From Bacillus sp. FJAT-27916 (GTDB lineage Bacteria; Bacillota; Bacilli; Bacillales; Pradoshiaceae), in assembly GCF_001183965.1 (NCBI RefSeq), contig NZ_LFZV01000001.1, positions 383,287 to 447,286 of the forward strand: 64,000 nt of DNA, read 5' to 3'. Numbering within the stretch: position 1 is the stretch's first letter; the number at the start of each line of letters is the position of its first letter. Below are positions 31,411 to 39,919 of the stretch, in pieces. A model generated the notes under the pieces. It did not search any database, was not told the DNA's origin, and saw only the letters and a program-made list of their open reading frames with translations. The position numbers and the translations under genes are program-made.

Positions 31411-31593
31411 ATGAGACCAGAGGATAATTTAACATTGGGAGACAAAATCAAGGTGTATGCCGGTGATGACACGATTGGTACTGGAAGCTTTGTGAGTCTA
31501 TCAGATAGTGTGCTTACTTGGGCTAATGGCAATGGGAACATTACGTTCACGTATGCAGGCACTGGTTCAGCTGTCTCTATCAAGAAAATCTAA
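31411..31593 (+). CDS. 60-residue protein consisting only of the shared small domain
   Basis: Not recognised. The SD TAAGGAGG lies 9 nt before the ATG. Its GDKIKVYAGDDTIGTGSF ... YAGTGSAVSIKKI pattern matches the domains of the genes at 29516 and 30500, so it defines the minimal unit: about six short beta strands with conserved Gly, Trp and Tyr, suggesting a small barrel. A promoter TTGTCA-18-TATATA may lie at about 31349-31378. A terminator hairpin (AGACTGCC/GGCAGTCT, 31650-31667) follows. Confidence 0.72.
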   Translation: MRPEDNLTLGDKIKVYAGDDTIGTGSFVSLSDSVLTWANGNGNITFTYAGTGSAVSIKKI

Positions 31594-31718
31594 GTGTAAA
31601 GCCAAATACCTGCAATAGCAGCGGGTGAAGGGCTTAATTAGACTGCCTATTTAGGCAGTCTAGTTTTCTTAATAGGGTCATACATATGTTGTAGAGAATG
31701 AAGGAGGGATTCGATAAG

Positions 31719-32516
31719 TTGATCATGGAGCTGGCAAAAGCAATCAAGAATAAGGAAGTCATTCTGTTCATCGGTTCTGGTGTGCCGAAAAATCTTGGCC
31801 TGCCCACCTATTCAGAGATGATTGCCCAGATGGCTCATTTGCTCGATTTCGACCGAGAAGCCTTTAAGGCATTGGGAAACAGTGATTTCCTGCTGCTGGC
31901 GGAGTACTATTATTTGCAGAAGGGATCACTAGGCGGATTGCGTAGCTGGATGGATCGACAATGGCATAACCCCCATATTGATATTAGCCAATCGACTATT
32001 TATAAGCTTATCATCGAGCTTGGATTTCCGATTATTTATACAACCAATTTCGATCGATGGCTGGAGAATGCGTTCGACCATTATGGGGAGGAATACGTGA
32101 AAATCACCAATGTAGCCGATATCCCGAGTATTAAACCGGATGTGACGCAAATCATTAAATTCCATGGTGACTTTGATGACGACGCCTCTCTTGTCCTAAC
32201 AGAATCCAATTACTTTAACCGGCTGGATTTCGAAACCCCCATCGACATTAAGCTCCGCTTGGATTCCTTGCAGAAATCGCTCCTGTTCATCGGATACAGC
32301 TTATCAGATATCAATATTCGCTACATGCTGTATAAACTGCAGAAACAATGGGATGAATCAAGCTTCGGTCATATTCGACCGAAAAGCTATATATTTATGG
32401 CAGGTGAGAATCCCATTAAAGAAAGAATTCTGCGCGAGCGGGGCATTATCCCAATTGTATCGGGTGAAGAGCCTGGTGCCGCACTAGCCCATTTTCTAGA
32501 ATCTCTGAAAATATAA
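31719..32516 (+). CDS. SIR2-domain protein
   Basis: 265 residues with the SIR2 (NAD-binding) fold: LFIGSGVPKNLGLPTY (about 14-30), the YTTNFDRWLE motif (about 108), KFHGDFDD (about 147) and LLFIGYSLSD near the end of the fold. Proteins of this SIR2_2 type often hydrolyse NAD in abortive-infection systems such as Thoeris, DSR and Avs; stand-alone forms also occur. Start: AAGGAGGG at 31701-31708 lies 10 nt before a TTG at 31719, while an in-frame ATG at 31698 is upstream of that SD. No partner gene (TIR, HerA, Argonaute) is adjacent, so its role is open. Confidence 0.82.
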   Translation: MIMELAKAIKNKEVILFIGSGVPKNLGLPTYSEMIAQMAHLLDFDREAFKALGNSDFLLLAEYYYLQKGSLGGLRSWMDRQWHNPHIDISQSTIYKLIIELGFPIIYTTNFDRWLENAFDHYGEEYVKITNVADIPSIKPDVTQIIKFHGDFDDDASLVLTESNYFNRLDFETPIDIKLRLDSLQKSLLFIGYSLSDINIRYMLYKLQKQWDESSFGHIRPKSYIFMAGENPIKERILRERGIIPIVSGEEPGAALAHFLESLKI

Positions 32517-32597
32517 AATTTAACATCAATGTAATATTTATCCTATTCTCCTGTGTTAGAATATTCGTAGTTTACTTAGCGAGGAGATTAGGAAAAA

Positions 32598-34475
32598 GTG
32601 AAGTCATTTCTATTGCGAACGTTCTTATTGGTTATGTTGGTTATCGGAATAGGATGGAATAATGCGTCAGCTGCGGAGAATACGAATCCAAACTTTCAGG
32701 AAATAAATCGTCTGCTGACTGCCGCGGCAATCGAGAATGGAATTCCGCCTGAGGTACTTAAGGCGGTTGCGTGGGAAGAATCAGGTTGGAGACAGTTTGT
32801 TAACGGAAAGCCTTATGTTTCAAGTGACGGCGGAATTGGTATTATGCAAATCACGAATAAGCCAGAATATAATCAGACAAGTTTGAAGAATGATATCGCG
32901 TATAATATTCAAGCTGGGGCAAAGACATTAGCCAGCATGTATAAAAGAGGAGATCTCCCGAAGATTAAAGGAGCATCCAGTTCAGTTATCGAGAACTGGT
33001 ACTTTCCAGTGATGGCCTATAACGGGACAAAGCCTGCGAATAGTCCGTTGTATAAGGCTACAGGTGCAGTAAACAGCGAGGCCTATCAGGAAAAAGTCTT
33101 TCAAGACTTACGTGATCACTTACTTGCGGGGAGAACTTTGGGAAGATACCCGTTTACAGTGAATGACTTTGAATATGATTCAACTACTACAAAGAATATT
33201 GTCTTCAAAAAGAAACTATATACATTATCAACTGTCATTACAACATCACATGCTGGGTTTTCTGTGAACAGCAAGGCGGTAACAACAGATAGTGTGAAGC
33301 TAAGGAAAACGCCGGGAACATCAGTCAAGGAACTTAAAACCCTTTCGAAAGGTACCGTTTTGACCATCACCGGAAATTTCGTCTATGATGAGACCAAGAC
33401 AAGTAAGAATCAATTTGTATGGTATCCAGTGAAGACAAATAGCGGTGAGAAAGGATACGTCTCTTCCGGTTATTTAGCGAAATCCATCTTTACGGTTAAT
33501 AAAGTGACTGACCAGTCAACTGCTGTGACAGGGAATGTAGCAAAAGGATATTCCATTACAGTGACTGGTTCGGATAAAGTGAAGAGCAGAGGAATTTCCG
33601 CTGCCAACGAGAACTATTCTCTCAAAATCAGCAGCAAGCTTAAACAAGGGACGAAGCTGACCTTCCTATTAAAGGATGGGCAGGGTCTTATTCATGAAAA
33701 GAGGACCATTACGGTAACAGATGGAACGAAGCCGGCTGTTCCAAAGGTTAACACGATTGATGACAATGACACGGTCATCACGGGAACGGCTGAAAAAGGC
33801 TCAAGGGTTTATGCGTATGTGAGCGGAAAATCAATCGGAAATGCCAAGGCCAATAGCAGTACGGGCAAGTATTCCATTGCTATCTCCAAGAAGAAGGCTG
33901 GTACAAAGGTTGTCTTGAAAGCCAGGGATGCAGCAGGTAATTACAGCGCAGGCAAGATAATGACCGTCATCGATAAAACTCCGCCAAATACCCCAAAAGC
34001 CAACACAATCGATGACAACGACACCGTCATCACGGGAACGGCTGAAAAAGGCTCAAGGGTTTATGCGTATGTGAGCGGAAAATCAATCGGAAATGCTAAG
34101 GCCAACAGTAGTACGGGCAAGTATTCCATTGCCATCTCCAAGAAGAAAGCTGGTACAAAGATTGTCTTGAAAGCCAGGGATGCAGCAGGTAATTACAGCT
34201 CAGGCAAGACAATGACCGTCATCGATAAGACACCTCCTGCCGCGCCAAAGGTCAATAAAGTGACAAGCAAGACGACAAAGGTGACCGGGACAGCAGAAAA
34301 GAATGCAACGGTGAAGATCTATCGCGGCAGTACGCTATTGAAGACAGCAACGGTCAATTCGAAGGGAAGCTATACGTTAGCCATTAAGGCACAGAAAAAA
34401 GGAACTGCCTTGAGTGTGTATGCTTACGACAAAGCGAAGAATAAGAGCAAGGCGACCAAGGTCACCGTTAAATAA
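32598..34475 (+). CDS. Secreted lytic transglycosylase with SH3b and Ig-like repeats
   Basis: 625 residues: signal peptide (1-26, ending ASAAE), an SLT goose-lysozyme-like domain (about 33-170) with the catalytic Glu in AWEESGWRQF and GIGIMQITN, an SH3b-like domain (about 220-300, VKLRKTPGTSVKELKTLSKG), then bacterial Ig-like repeats to the C-terminus. Two of these are almost identical 84-residue units; a third is diverged. The enzyme should cleave peptidoglycan outside the membrane, with SH3b and Ig repeats binding or spanning the wall. Start GTG 32598 with a GAGGAG SD. Confidence 0.9.
   Translation: MKSFLLRTFLLVMLVIGIGWNNASAAENTNPNFQEINRLLTAAAIENGIPPEVLKAVAWEESGWRQFVNGKPYVSSDGGIGIMQITNKPEYNQTSLKNDIAYNIQAGAKTLASMYKRGDLPKIKGASSSVIENWYFPVMAYNGTKPANSPLYKATGAVNSEAYQEKVFQDLRDHLLAGRTLGRYPFTVNDFEYDSTTTKNIVFKKKLYTLSTVITTSHAGFSVNSKAVTTDSVKLRKTPGTSVKELKTLSKGTVLTITGNFVYDETKTSKNQFVWYPVKTNSGEKGYVSSGYLAKSIFTVNKVTDQSTAVTGNVAKGYSITVTGSDKVKSRGISAANENYSLKISSKLKQGTKLTFLLKDGQGLIHEKRTITVTDGTKPAVPKVNTIDDNDTVITGTAEKGSRVYAYVSGKSIGNAKANSSTGKYSIAISKKKAGTKVVLKARDAAGNYSAGKIMTVIDKTPPNTPKANTIDDNDTVITGTAEKGSRVYAYVSGKSIGNAKANSSTGKYSIAISKKKAGTKIVLKARDAAGNYSSGKTMTVIDKTPPAAPKVNKVTSKTTKVTGTAEKNATVKIYRGSTLLKTATVNSKGSYTLAIKAQKKGTALSVYAYDKAKNKSKATKVTVK
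33750..34253 (+). repeat. Two near-identical 252-bp tandem repeats
   Basis: Units 33750-34001 and 34002-34253 differ at only a few positions, coding for 84-residue Ig-like domains (with TGTAEKGSRVYAYVSGKS). Similarity at silent sites points to recent duplication or gene conversion. Confidence 0.9.
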
Positions 34476-34485
34476 ATAATAGATC

Positions 34486-34524
34486 AACAGCCGAGAGCAG
34501 CAATTGCTCTCGGCTGTTTTCGTC
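34486..34524 (+). terminator. Terminator of the transglycosylase gene
   Basis: AACAGCCGAGAGCA/TGCTCTCGGCTGTT with a 4-nt-type loop and T4. Confidence 0.88.
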
Positions 34525-34578
34525 TAATTTAGAGGAGTTATGGCTAGAATCAACGAATGATTTATGTGGGAGGGATGA

Positions 34579-35472
34579 ATGATGGAGAATGGGATATATG
34601 AGGTGGATGTTCATTCCATCAAGCATTGGGTCAAGATTGAAGGGGCGGAACATGAGACAACACCCCTTGTTATTCTGCATGGCGGGCCGGGAGGCAATCA
34701 TTACACCTTTGAGCATACGACAGGACCTCTTCTTTCAAAGAAGCAAACGGTCATTTACTATGAACAACGAGGCTGCGGCAGGAGTGCAAAGCCAGCCCTT
34801 GATACCGATTATCGAATGGAACAGCTTGTTTCAGATTTTCATTTAATCAAGAAATGGCTCGGTCATGAAAAGGTTGACCTCTTAGGATATTCCTTTGGCG
34901 GTGAGCTTGCGCTGGAGATTGCCTATATGATGCCTGAAGAGATTGGGAGGCTCGTATTGTCTGGGCCGAGTTTGTTGGAGCTGAATATCGGGAAGGTTCT
35001 GCAAATTGCCGGGTTCATGTCAGTCGTTGATGTTCCTATATTGAAGGAAATAAATGAACTGATTCGCCAGGAGCTACCGGTGGCGGATTTATATGAGCTA
35101 GTCTGGAATCTGGCTGATTCAAAAGCGGTTGACCGTCTCTTATTTCAGAATCAAGAAAAGGCCCGTATGAATCGCTCCTTATGGGAGAAAAGCGGGCTTG
35201 TCAACACGGGACACATGATGGGCATACTACAAAATGAAACAAGGGATGAGCCATTAGTGAATCGGTTAGGCCGAATAGGGCAGGAAACGCTGATTATTGC
35301 GGGGATTCATGATTATAATACAGGAATACCCCTTTCTAAGCTCATTCATCATCACCTCCCAAACAGCTGTTTTCACCCTTTTTACCATAGTGCGCATTTT
35401 CCTGACCTGGACGAGCCGGAACGATTTATTCAGGTCGTGCAACAGTTCTTGGAGCAAAATAGCCCCTGCTAA
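34579..35472 (+). CDS. Alpha/beta hydrolase, prolyl iminopeptidase-like
   Basis: 297-residue alpha/beta hydrolase of peptidase family S33. HGGPGG (about residue 34) is the oxyanion loop typical of prolyl iminopeptidases, the nucleophile is in GYSFGGELAL (about 107), and the catalytic acid and His lie in the C-terminal part (GIHDYNTG and HSAHFPDLDEPE). SD GGGAGGG before tandem ATG codons at 34579 and 34582. Cytoplasmic, no signal peptide. Substrate could be N-terminal proline peptides or an ester. Confidence 0.85.
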   Translation: MMENGIYEVDVHSIKHWVKIEGAEHETTPLVILHGGPGGNHYTFEHTTGPLLSKKQTVIYYEQRGCGRSAKPALDTDYRMEQLVSDFHLIKKWLGHEKVDLLGYSFGGELALEIAYMMPEEIGRLVLSGPSLLELNIGKVLQIAGFMSVVDVPILKEINELIRQELPVADLYELVWNLADSKAVDRLLFQNQEKARMNRSLWEKSGLVNTGHMMGILQNETRDEPLVNRLGRIGQETLIIAGIHDYNTGIPLSKLIHHHLPNSCFHPFYHSAHFPDLDEPERFIQVVQQFLEQNSPC

Positions 35473-35514
35473 AGGATGAAAAATAGCTGCCCAGTACTCC
35501 GGGCAGCTAGATGA

Positions 35515-36981
35515 TTATGGCTTGATTAATTGTTTGAACTCATCAAATTGTTCTTCAATCTCTTTCTTTGGTTTAGCTGTCAGCAGGCTGACAACGACAA
35601 TGGCCAAGAGACTGACACCAAATCCAGGGATCATTTCATAGAGGGTATCTGATAACCCGAAGCTCGACCAGGCGATTACGGTAATTGCTCCGCCGAGAAT
35701 CCCTGCTAATGCTCCCCATTTGGTCATCCGTTTCCAGAATAGGCTTAGCAAAATGAGCGGGCCGAATGAAGAGCCGAAGCCAGCCCATGCATACCCAACG
35801 AGATTAAGGATGGTGGCGTTTTTCTCCCAGGATAGAAATAAAGCGACAACGGCAACGAGCAATACGGATAGTCTGCCGAAGAAAACGAGTTCTTGATCTG
35901 TCGCTGAGCGTCTGACGAATGTTTTATAAATGTCTTCTGTTAAGGAGCTGGAAGTGACAAGAAGCTGTGAAGAAATGGTGCTCATGATGGCAGCCAAGAT
36001 GGCAGAGATTAAAAAGCCGGTGATAATCGGATGGAATAAAATTTCGCCTAACATAATGAAGACTGTCTCAGGATTGCTGAGTTTAGGTCCATTCTTCGCG
36101 AAATAGGCGATTCCGATTAGCCCTGTCAGCATGGCACCGATAATGGAGAAAATCATCCAGCCCATTCCAATCCGGCGTGCTTTCTTGATTTCTTTCACCG
36201 ATTGAATAGCCATGAAGCGGACAATAATATGCGGCTGGCCGAAATAGCCAAGACCCCATGCGACAGAGGATAGTAAACCAAGCATGGTAGTTCCTTTAAA
36301 TATATCCATTAGTGCCGGATTAATGGATTCAACCGTTTCGATGGTTTCCCCCATGCCGCCAACTTCAATAAGGGTAACGATAGGAACGAGAATAAGAGCG
36401 ATGAACATGATGAGACCCTGAACAAAATCTGTCCAGCTTACGGCTAGAAATCCGCCAAATAAAGTGTAGGCAATAACGACGAGGCTGACAATGATCAGGC
36501 CTGTATGATAGCTCAGGCCAAAGGTACTTTGAAAAAGGACACCACCTGAGACCATTCCTGAGGAGACATAAAAGGTGAAGAAAATCATGATGACCAATCC
36601 TGAAATAAGGCGGAGCATTTTAGAGGTATCGCTGAAGCGGTTCTCTAAATAACCTGGAATCGTGATAGAATCATTCGCTAGCTGTGTATAAACACGCAGT
36701 CTAGGTGCAACGTACAGCCAGTTTGCCCATGCGCCAATGGTTAAACCGATGGCAATCCATGAAGCGCTCAACCCTGAAACATACATAGCTCCCGGAAGTC
36801 CCATTAAGAGCCAGCCGCTCATATCAGAAGCACCGGCACTGAGAGCCGTTACGGCTGGGCCAAGATTTCTCCCTCCAAGCATATAATCGGTTAAGTTTGA
36901 TGTACGTCGAAAGGCAAAGTACCCAATCCCAAGCATTAAAACCATGTACAGAACAACTGAACTTATTAAGGCATAATCCAC
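35515..36981 (-). CDS. putP: Sodium/proline symporter
   Basis: Sodium:solute symporter of 488 residues with about 13 membrane segments. The N-terminal GRNLGPAVTALSAGASDMSGWLLMG region (about residues 38-60) is typical of PutP, the high-affinity proline uptake system used for nutrition; the close relative OpuE serves osmoprotection and cannot be excluded. SD AGGGGG before the ATG at 36981. A hairpin (AGCTGCCC/GGGCAGCT, 35485-35508) forms a terminator shared with the convergent hydrolase gene. Confidence 0.92.
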   Translation of the reverse strand: MDYALISSVVLYMVLMLGIGYFAFRRTSNLTDYMLGGRNLGPAVTALSAGASDMSGWLLMGLPGAMYVSGLSASWIAIGLTIGAWANWLYVAPRLRVYTQLANDSITIPGYLENRFSDTSKMLRLISGLVIMIFFTFYVSSGMVSGGVLFQSTFGLSYHTGLIIVSLVVIAYTLFGGFLAVSWTDFVQGLIMFIALILVPIVTLIEVGGMGETIETVESINPALMDIFKGTTMLGLLSSVAWGLGYFGQPHIIVRFMAIQSVKEIKKARRIGMGWMIFSIIGAMLTGLIGIAYFAKNGPKLSNPETVFIMLGEILFHPIITGFLISAILAAIMSTISSQLLVTSSSLTEDIYKTFVRRSATDQELVFFGRLSVLLVAVVALFLSWEKNATILNLVGYAWAGFGSSFGPLILLSLFWKRMTKWGALAGILGGAITVIAWSSFGLSDTLYEMIPGFGVSLLAIVVVSLLTAKPKKEIEEQFDEFKQLIKP

Positions 36982-37179
36982 CCAATCAACCCCCTCTTTC
37001 TTATCTCTACTGATTATATTAATCGGCGAGAGAATATATTGCTATAATTGTATTAGAAAATTCTGAAAAATGCACCTAATTAACTAGGTCTTTTATCATA
37101 ACGCTAGCAACTTATCATTCGCAATCCTTGCACAATGCTTGTATAATTACACTAAAATAAGAAGAAATGGGTGAGGAGA

Positions 37180-38031
37180 ATGGGGAAGAACTATCATCAA
37201 AAGCCTTGTAAGTATGTAGAAAGTCTCGAATTAAAGATAATGGATATTGAGGGATCGATTCGATATTATGAAACAATCATTGGCTTCCGTGTGTTAGAAC
37301 GAGAGAAGAAGAGAGCTGTCTTGACGGCAGATGGGAAGACACCGCTTCTGACATTGATTGAGCCGGAAGGTGTTTCAGCAAAAGAGCCGCATCGAACAGG
37401 CTTATATCATTTTGCGCTTCTTTTGCCTAATCGTTCTGACTTGGCTGATTTTCTTCAATCCTTGGTGAAATTGAATGTGCGAATTGGGGCATCCGATCAT
37501 CATGTCAGTGAAGCGATTTATTTACAGGATCCTGATGATAATGGCATTGAAGTTTATGTAGACCGTGATGATTCCAATTGGATTTGGAATGAGAAAGAGG
37601 TTCATATGACGACCGAGCCGCTGAATGCGCGTGATTTGCTCCAGGCTGGAACGAAAGAGGGGTGGAAAGGGCTGCCGGAAGGAACCATTATGGGGCATAT
37701 TCATCTTCATGTCGGTGACTTAGCGGAGGCTGAGAAGTTTTATTGTGACGGCCTTGGATTTGAGGTGGTCACTCGTTATGGCGGTCAGGCTTTATTCATT
37801 TCCTCCGGCGGGTATCATCACCATATTGGACTGAATGTGTGGAACGGACAGCATATTCCTGCGGCATCGCCGAACAGCACGGGGCTAGAGGATTACACGA
37901 TTGTTTATCCAGATGATAAGGACAGGGAAGAAGCAGTCTTGAGAATAAAAGCTCTAGGAGCAGAGGTTACCAAGATTAACGATATTTATGAAGTGATTGA
38001 CCCGTTCGGTATGAAAATTCATCTCTCTTAA
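37180..38031 (+). CDS. catE: Extradiol dioxygenase/VOC protein, CatE-like
   Basis: 283 residues made of two vicinal-oxygen-chelate modules, as in Bacillus catechol-2,3-dioxygenase CatE. The C-terminal module carries the metal-ligand pattern: His in GHIHLHVGD, His in YHHHIGLN and Glu in NDIYEVIDPFG. The iron enzyme opens catechol, and in Bacillus responds to catechol and quinone stress. The start is uncertain: GTG at 37171 or ATG at 37180; the purine-rich GGTGAGGAG sits immediately before the ATG. Monocistronic. Confidence 0.8.
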   Translation: MGKNYHQKPCKYVESLELKIMDIEGSIRYYETIIGFRVLEREKKRAVLTADGKTPLLTLIEPEGVSAKEPHRTGLYHFALLLPNRSDLADFLQSLVKLNVRIGASDHHVSEAIYLQDPDDNGIEVYVDRDDSNWIWNEKEVHMTTEPLNARDLLQAGTKEGWKGLPEGTIMGHIHLHVGDLAEAEKFYCDGLGFEVVTRYGGQALFISSGGYHHHIGLNVWNGQHIPAASPNSTGLEDYTIVYPDDKDREEAVLRIKALGAEVTKINDIYEVIDPFGMKIHLS

Positions 38032-38072
38032 AAGAAGAGCTGCCTCCCAGCCTTGAGGCAGCTCTTCTGTAT

Positions 38073-38603
38073 CTATTTATTGCGGTATTCCCGTTTAAGT
38101 TCCGTTTGGAAGCGGTCAAAGAATACGCCAATCAAGAAGAAGGCAATCAGCAGCGGATAGAAGGTGTGGAAGACCTGCTGGACAGATTGGGTGCTCCAGA
38201 GTTCGGTCATGAAGCTGCCTGGGCTGATGAACGCCTGAATGATAATCAAACTATGTAAAGCCAGCCAGAATAAGGTCAGCGTCCCCGTGCTTGTTCGAAC
38301 GATGATTGCCATGACCGCCACAGCTAATGCAGCCGCCGCTATAAGGGCGTACTCGCCTAAGGTGTAGGCATTGTTCATGAAAAGGCTGTAAATGAACAGA
38401 CCTATTAAGAAAAAATGGACAAAGTACGTCAGGATGTACAACGGCATAGAGCCATTCATTTTTGATAAGAGCAATAGAATGCCTGCTATGAGCAGGAGAA
38501 TGCCTAGGAGATAATCAGCTCGCATGATGAGCAAAATAAAGCCGCCAACTAAGAACCCAGCCATGTTCACATAATCAATTCGTTTCATGATGTAATTAAA
38601 CAT
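38073..38603 (-). CDS. Hypothetical membrane protein, six or so TM segments
   Basis: Not recognised. 176 residues from the ATG at 38603 (AAAGGGG SD); mostly hydrophobic, with segments near 15-60, 65-85, 90-115, 120-140 and 150-170, and a charged C-terminal tail (FDRFQTELKREYRNK). It converges with catE at a hairpin (GAAGAGCTGCCTC, about 38034-38067) that ends both genes. No functional motif. Confidence 0.7.
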   Translation of the reverse strand: MFNYIMKRIDYVNMAGFLVGGFILLIMRADYLLGILLLIAGILLLLSKMNGSMPLYILTYFVHFFLIGLFIYSLFMNNAYTLGEYALIAAAALAVAVMAIIVRTSTGTLTLFWLALHSLIIIQAFISPGSFMTELWSTQSVQQVFHTFYPLLIAFFLIGVFFDRFQTELKREYRNK

Positions 38604-38764
38604 GCCGATTGCCCCTTTCTGAAGGGTAGTAGAAGTCATTATTTATTTTATACCCGACAATGAGGAAAATAACTCCTGTACCACTCGGGTTTGTTATTGT
38701 GAAAAAAAGGCGGGTATGGTAAAGTGATAATATTGAGTAGACCGTAATTAGGAGGTATTTGTTC

Positions 38765-39001
38765 GTGCTGCATACTGTACTGATTATTTTATTGGTTATT
38801 ACGTGCATTAGTTTAATTGCCGTTGTCTTGCTTCAATCCGGCAAAAGTGCTGGGTTATCAGGTGCTATTTCCGGCGGTGCTGAACAGCTTTTCGGTAAGC
38901 AAAAGGCTCGCGGCTTGGATTTGATTTTACACCGTGTCACAATCGTTCTTTCTATTTTATTCTTTGTTCTTACGGTACTTGTATCCTTATTCGGCAAGTA
39001 A
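38765..39001 (+). CDS. secG: Protein translocase subunit SecG
   Basis: Small membrane subunit of the SecYEG channel, 78 residues with two transmembrane segments flanking the conserved [23 protein letters not shown]. The start is the GTG at 38765, 8 nt after AGGAGGT, in agreement with the family's N-terminus. First gene of the secG-est-rnr-smpB-ssrA cluster of Bacillus. A terminator-like hairpin follows (about 39027-39052). Confidence 0.96.
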   Translation: MLHTVLIILLVITCISLIAVVLLQSGKSAGLSGAISGGAEQLFGKQKARGLDLILHRVTIVLSILFFVLTVLVSLFGK

Positions 39002-39134
39002 TTTCATATGAGCAAGCAAACATAGCCTGGCGAATTGCCGGGCTTTTTTGATGTTTGAGGGGGCGAAATAATAGCCTTTGCCGATTGTACATCGTAAACT
39101 TAGGATACATACAATGCAAAAAGGGGATAGTTAC

Positions 39135-39881
39135 ATGAAATTGACACAGCCAAAGCCATTTACTTTTGAGGGAGGAAGCCGGGCTGTCCTGCTCTTGCAC
39201 GGATTCACAGGCAGCAGCGCAGATGTTCGTATGCTTGGCCGTTTCCTTGAGAAGAATGGGTACACAAGCCATGCGCCGCAATACAGAGGTCACGGAGTTC
39301 CGCCTGAGGAATTGGTGAATTACGGGCCGATGGACTGGTGGAAGGATGTCATGAGAGCCTATGATAAACTGCGTACGATGGGGCATAAAGAAATTGCCGT
39401 CGCTGGTCTTTCATTAGGTGGGGTATTTTCCTTGAAATTAGGTTACACTGTACCTGTGAAGGGTATCGTACCCATGTGTGCACCCATGTATATAAAAAGT
39501 GAAGAAACGATGTATAAAGGGGTACTTGAGTATGCCCGTGAATACAAGAAACGAGAAGGCAAAAGCGAGAGTGAGATAGAGGCTGAGATGAAGGAATTCC
39601 AGAAGAGTCCTATGGAAACGCTGAAGGCTCTCCAAGAATTAATTGGAGATGTCAGGGACCATGTAAGCCAAGTGGATGTCCCTCTCTTTGTCGTACAAGG
39701 GCGTCATGACCATATGATTAATGTTGATTCCGCGAACATCATCCATGATTCAGCCAAGAGCGAGCAGAAGAGCTTGAAATGGTATGAGGAATCTGGACAT
39801 GTTATTACAACGGATATCGAGCGTGATCAACTTCATAAAGATATACTCGAATTTTTAGAAGGATTAGATTGGACTGATTAA
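39135..39881 (+). CDS. Carboxylesterase (Est30/YvaK type)
   Basis: 248-residue alpha/beta hydrolase of the Est30 family. Oxyanion motif LLHGFTGSS (about 23), nucleophile Ser in [10 protein letters not shown] (about 93), Asp in [10 protein letters not shown] (about 193) and His in [10 protein letters not shown] (about 223). SD AAAGGGGAT before the ATG at 39135. It hydrolyses short-chain esters; position between secG and rnr is conserved in Bacillus. Confidence 0.93.
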   Translation: MKLTQPKPFTFEGGSRAVLLLHGFTGSSADVRMLGRFLEKNGYTSHAPQYRGHGVPPEELVNYGPMDWWKDVMRAYDKLRTMGHKEIAVAGLSLGGVFSLKLGYTVPVKGIVPMCAPMYIKSEETMYKGVLEYAREYKKREGKSESEIEAEMKEFQKSPMETLKALQELIGDVRDHVSQVDVPLFVVQGRHDHMINVDSANIIHDSAKSEQKSLKWYEESGHVITTDIERDQLHKDILEFLEGLDWTD

Positions 39882-39919
39882 TCCTTCAATCTAGAGAAGT
39901 GAAGGAAGGAGGGGTTTGA

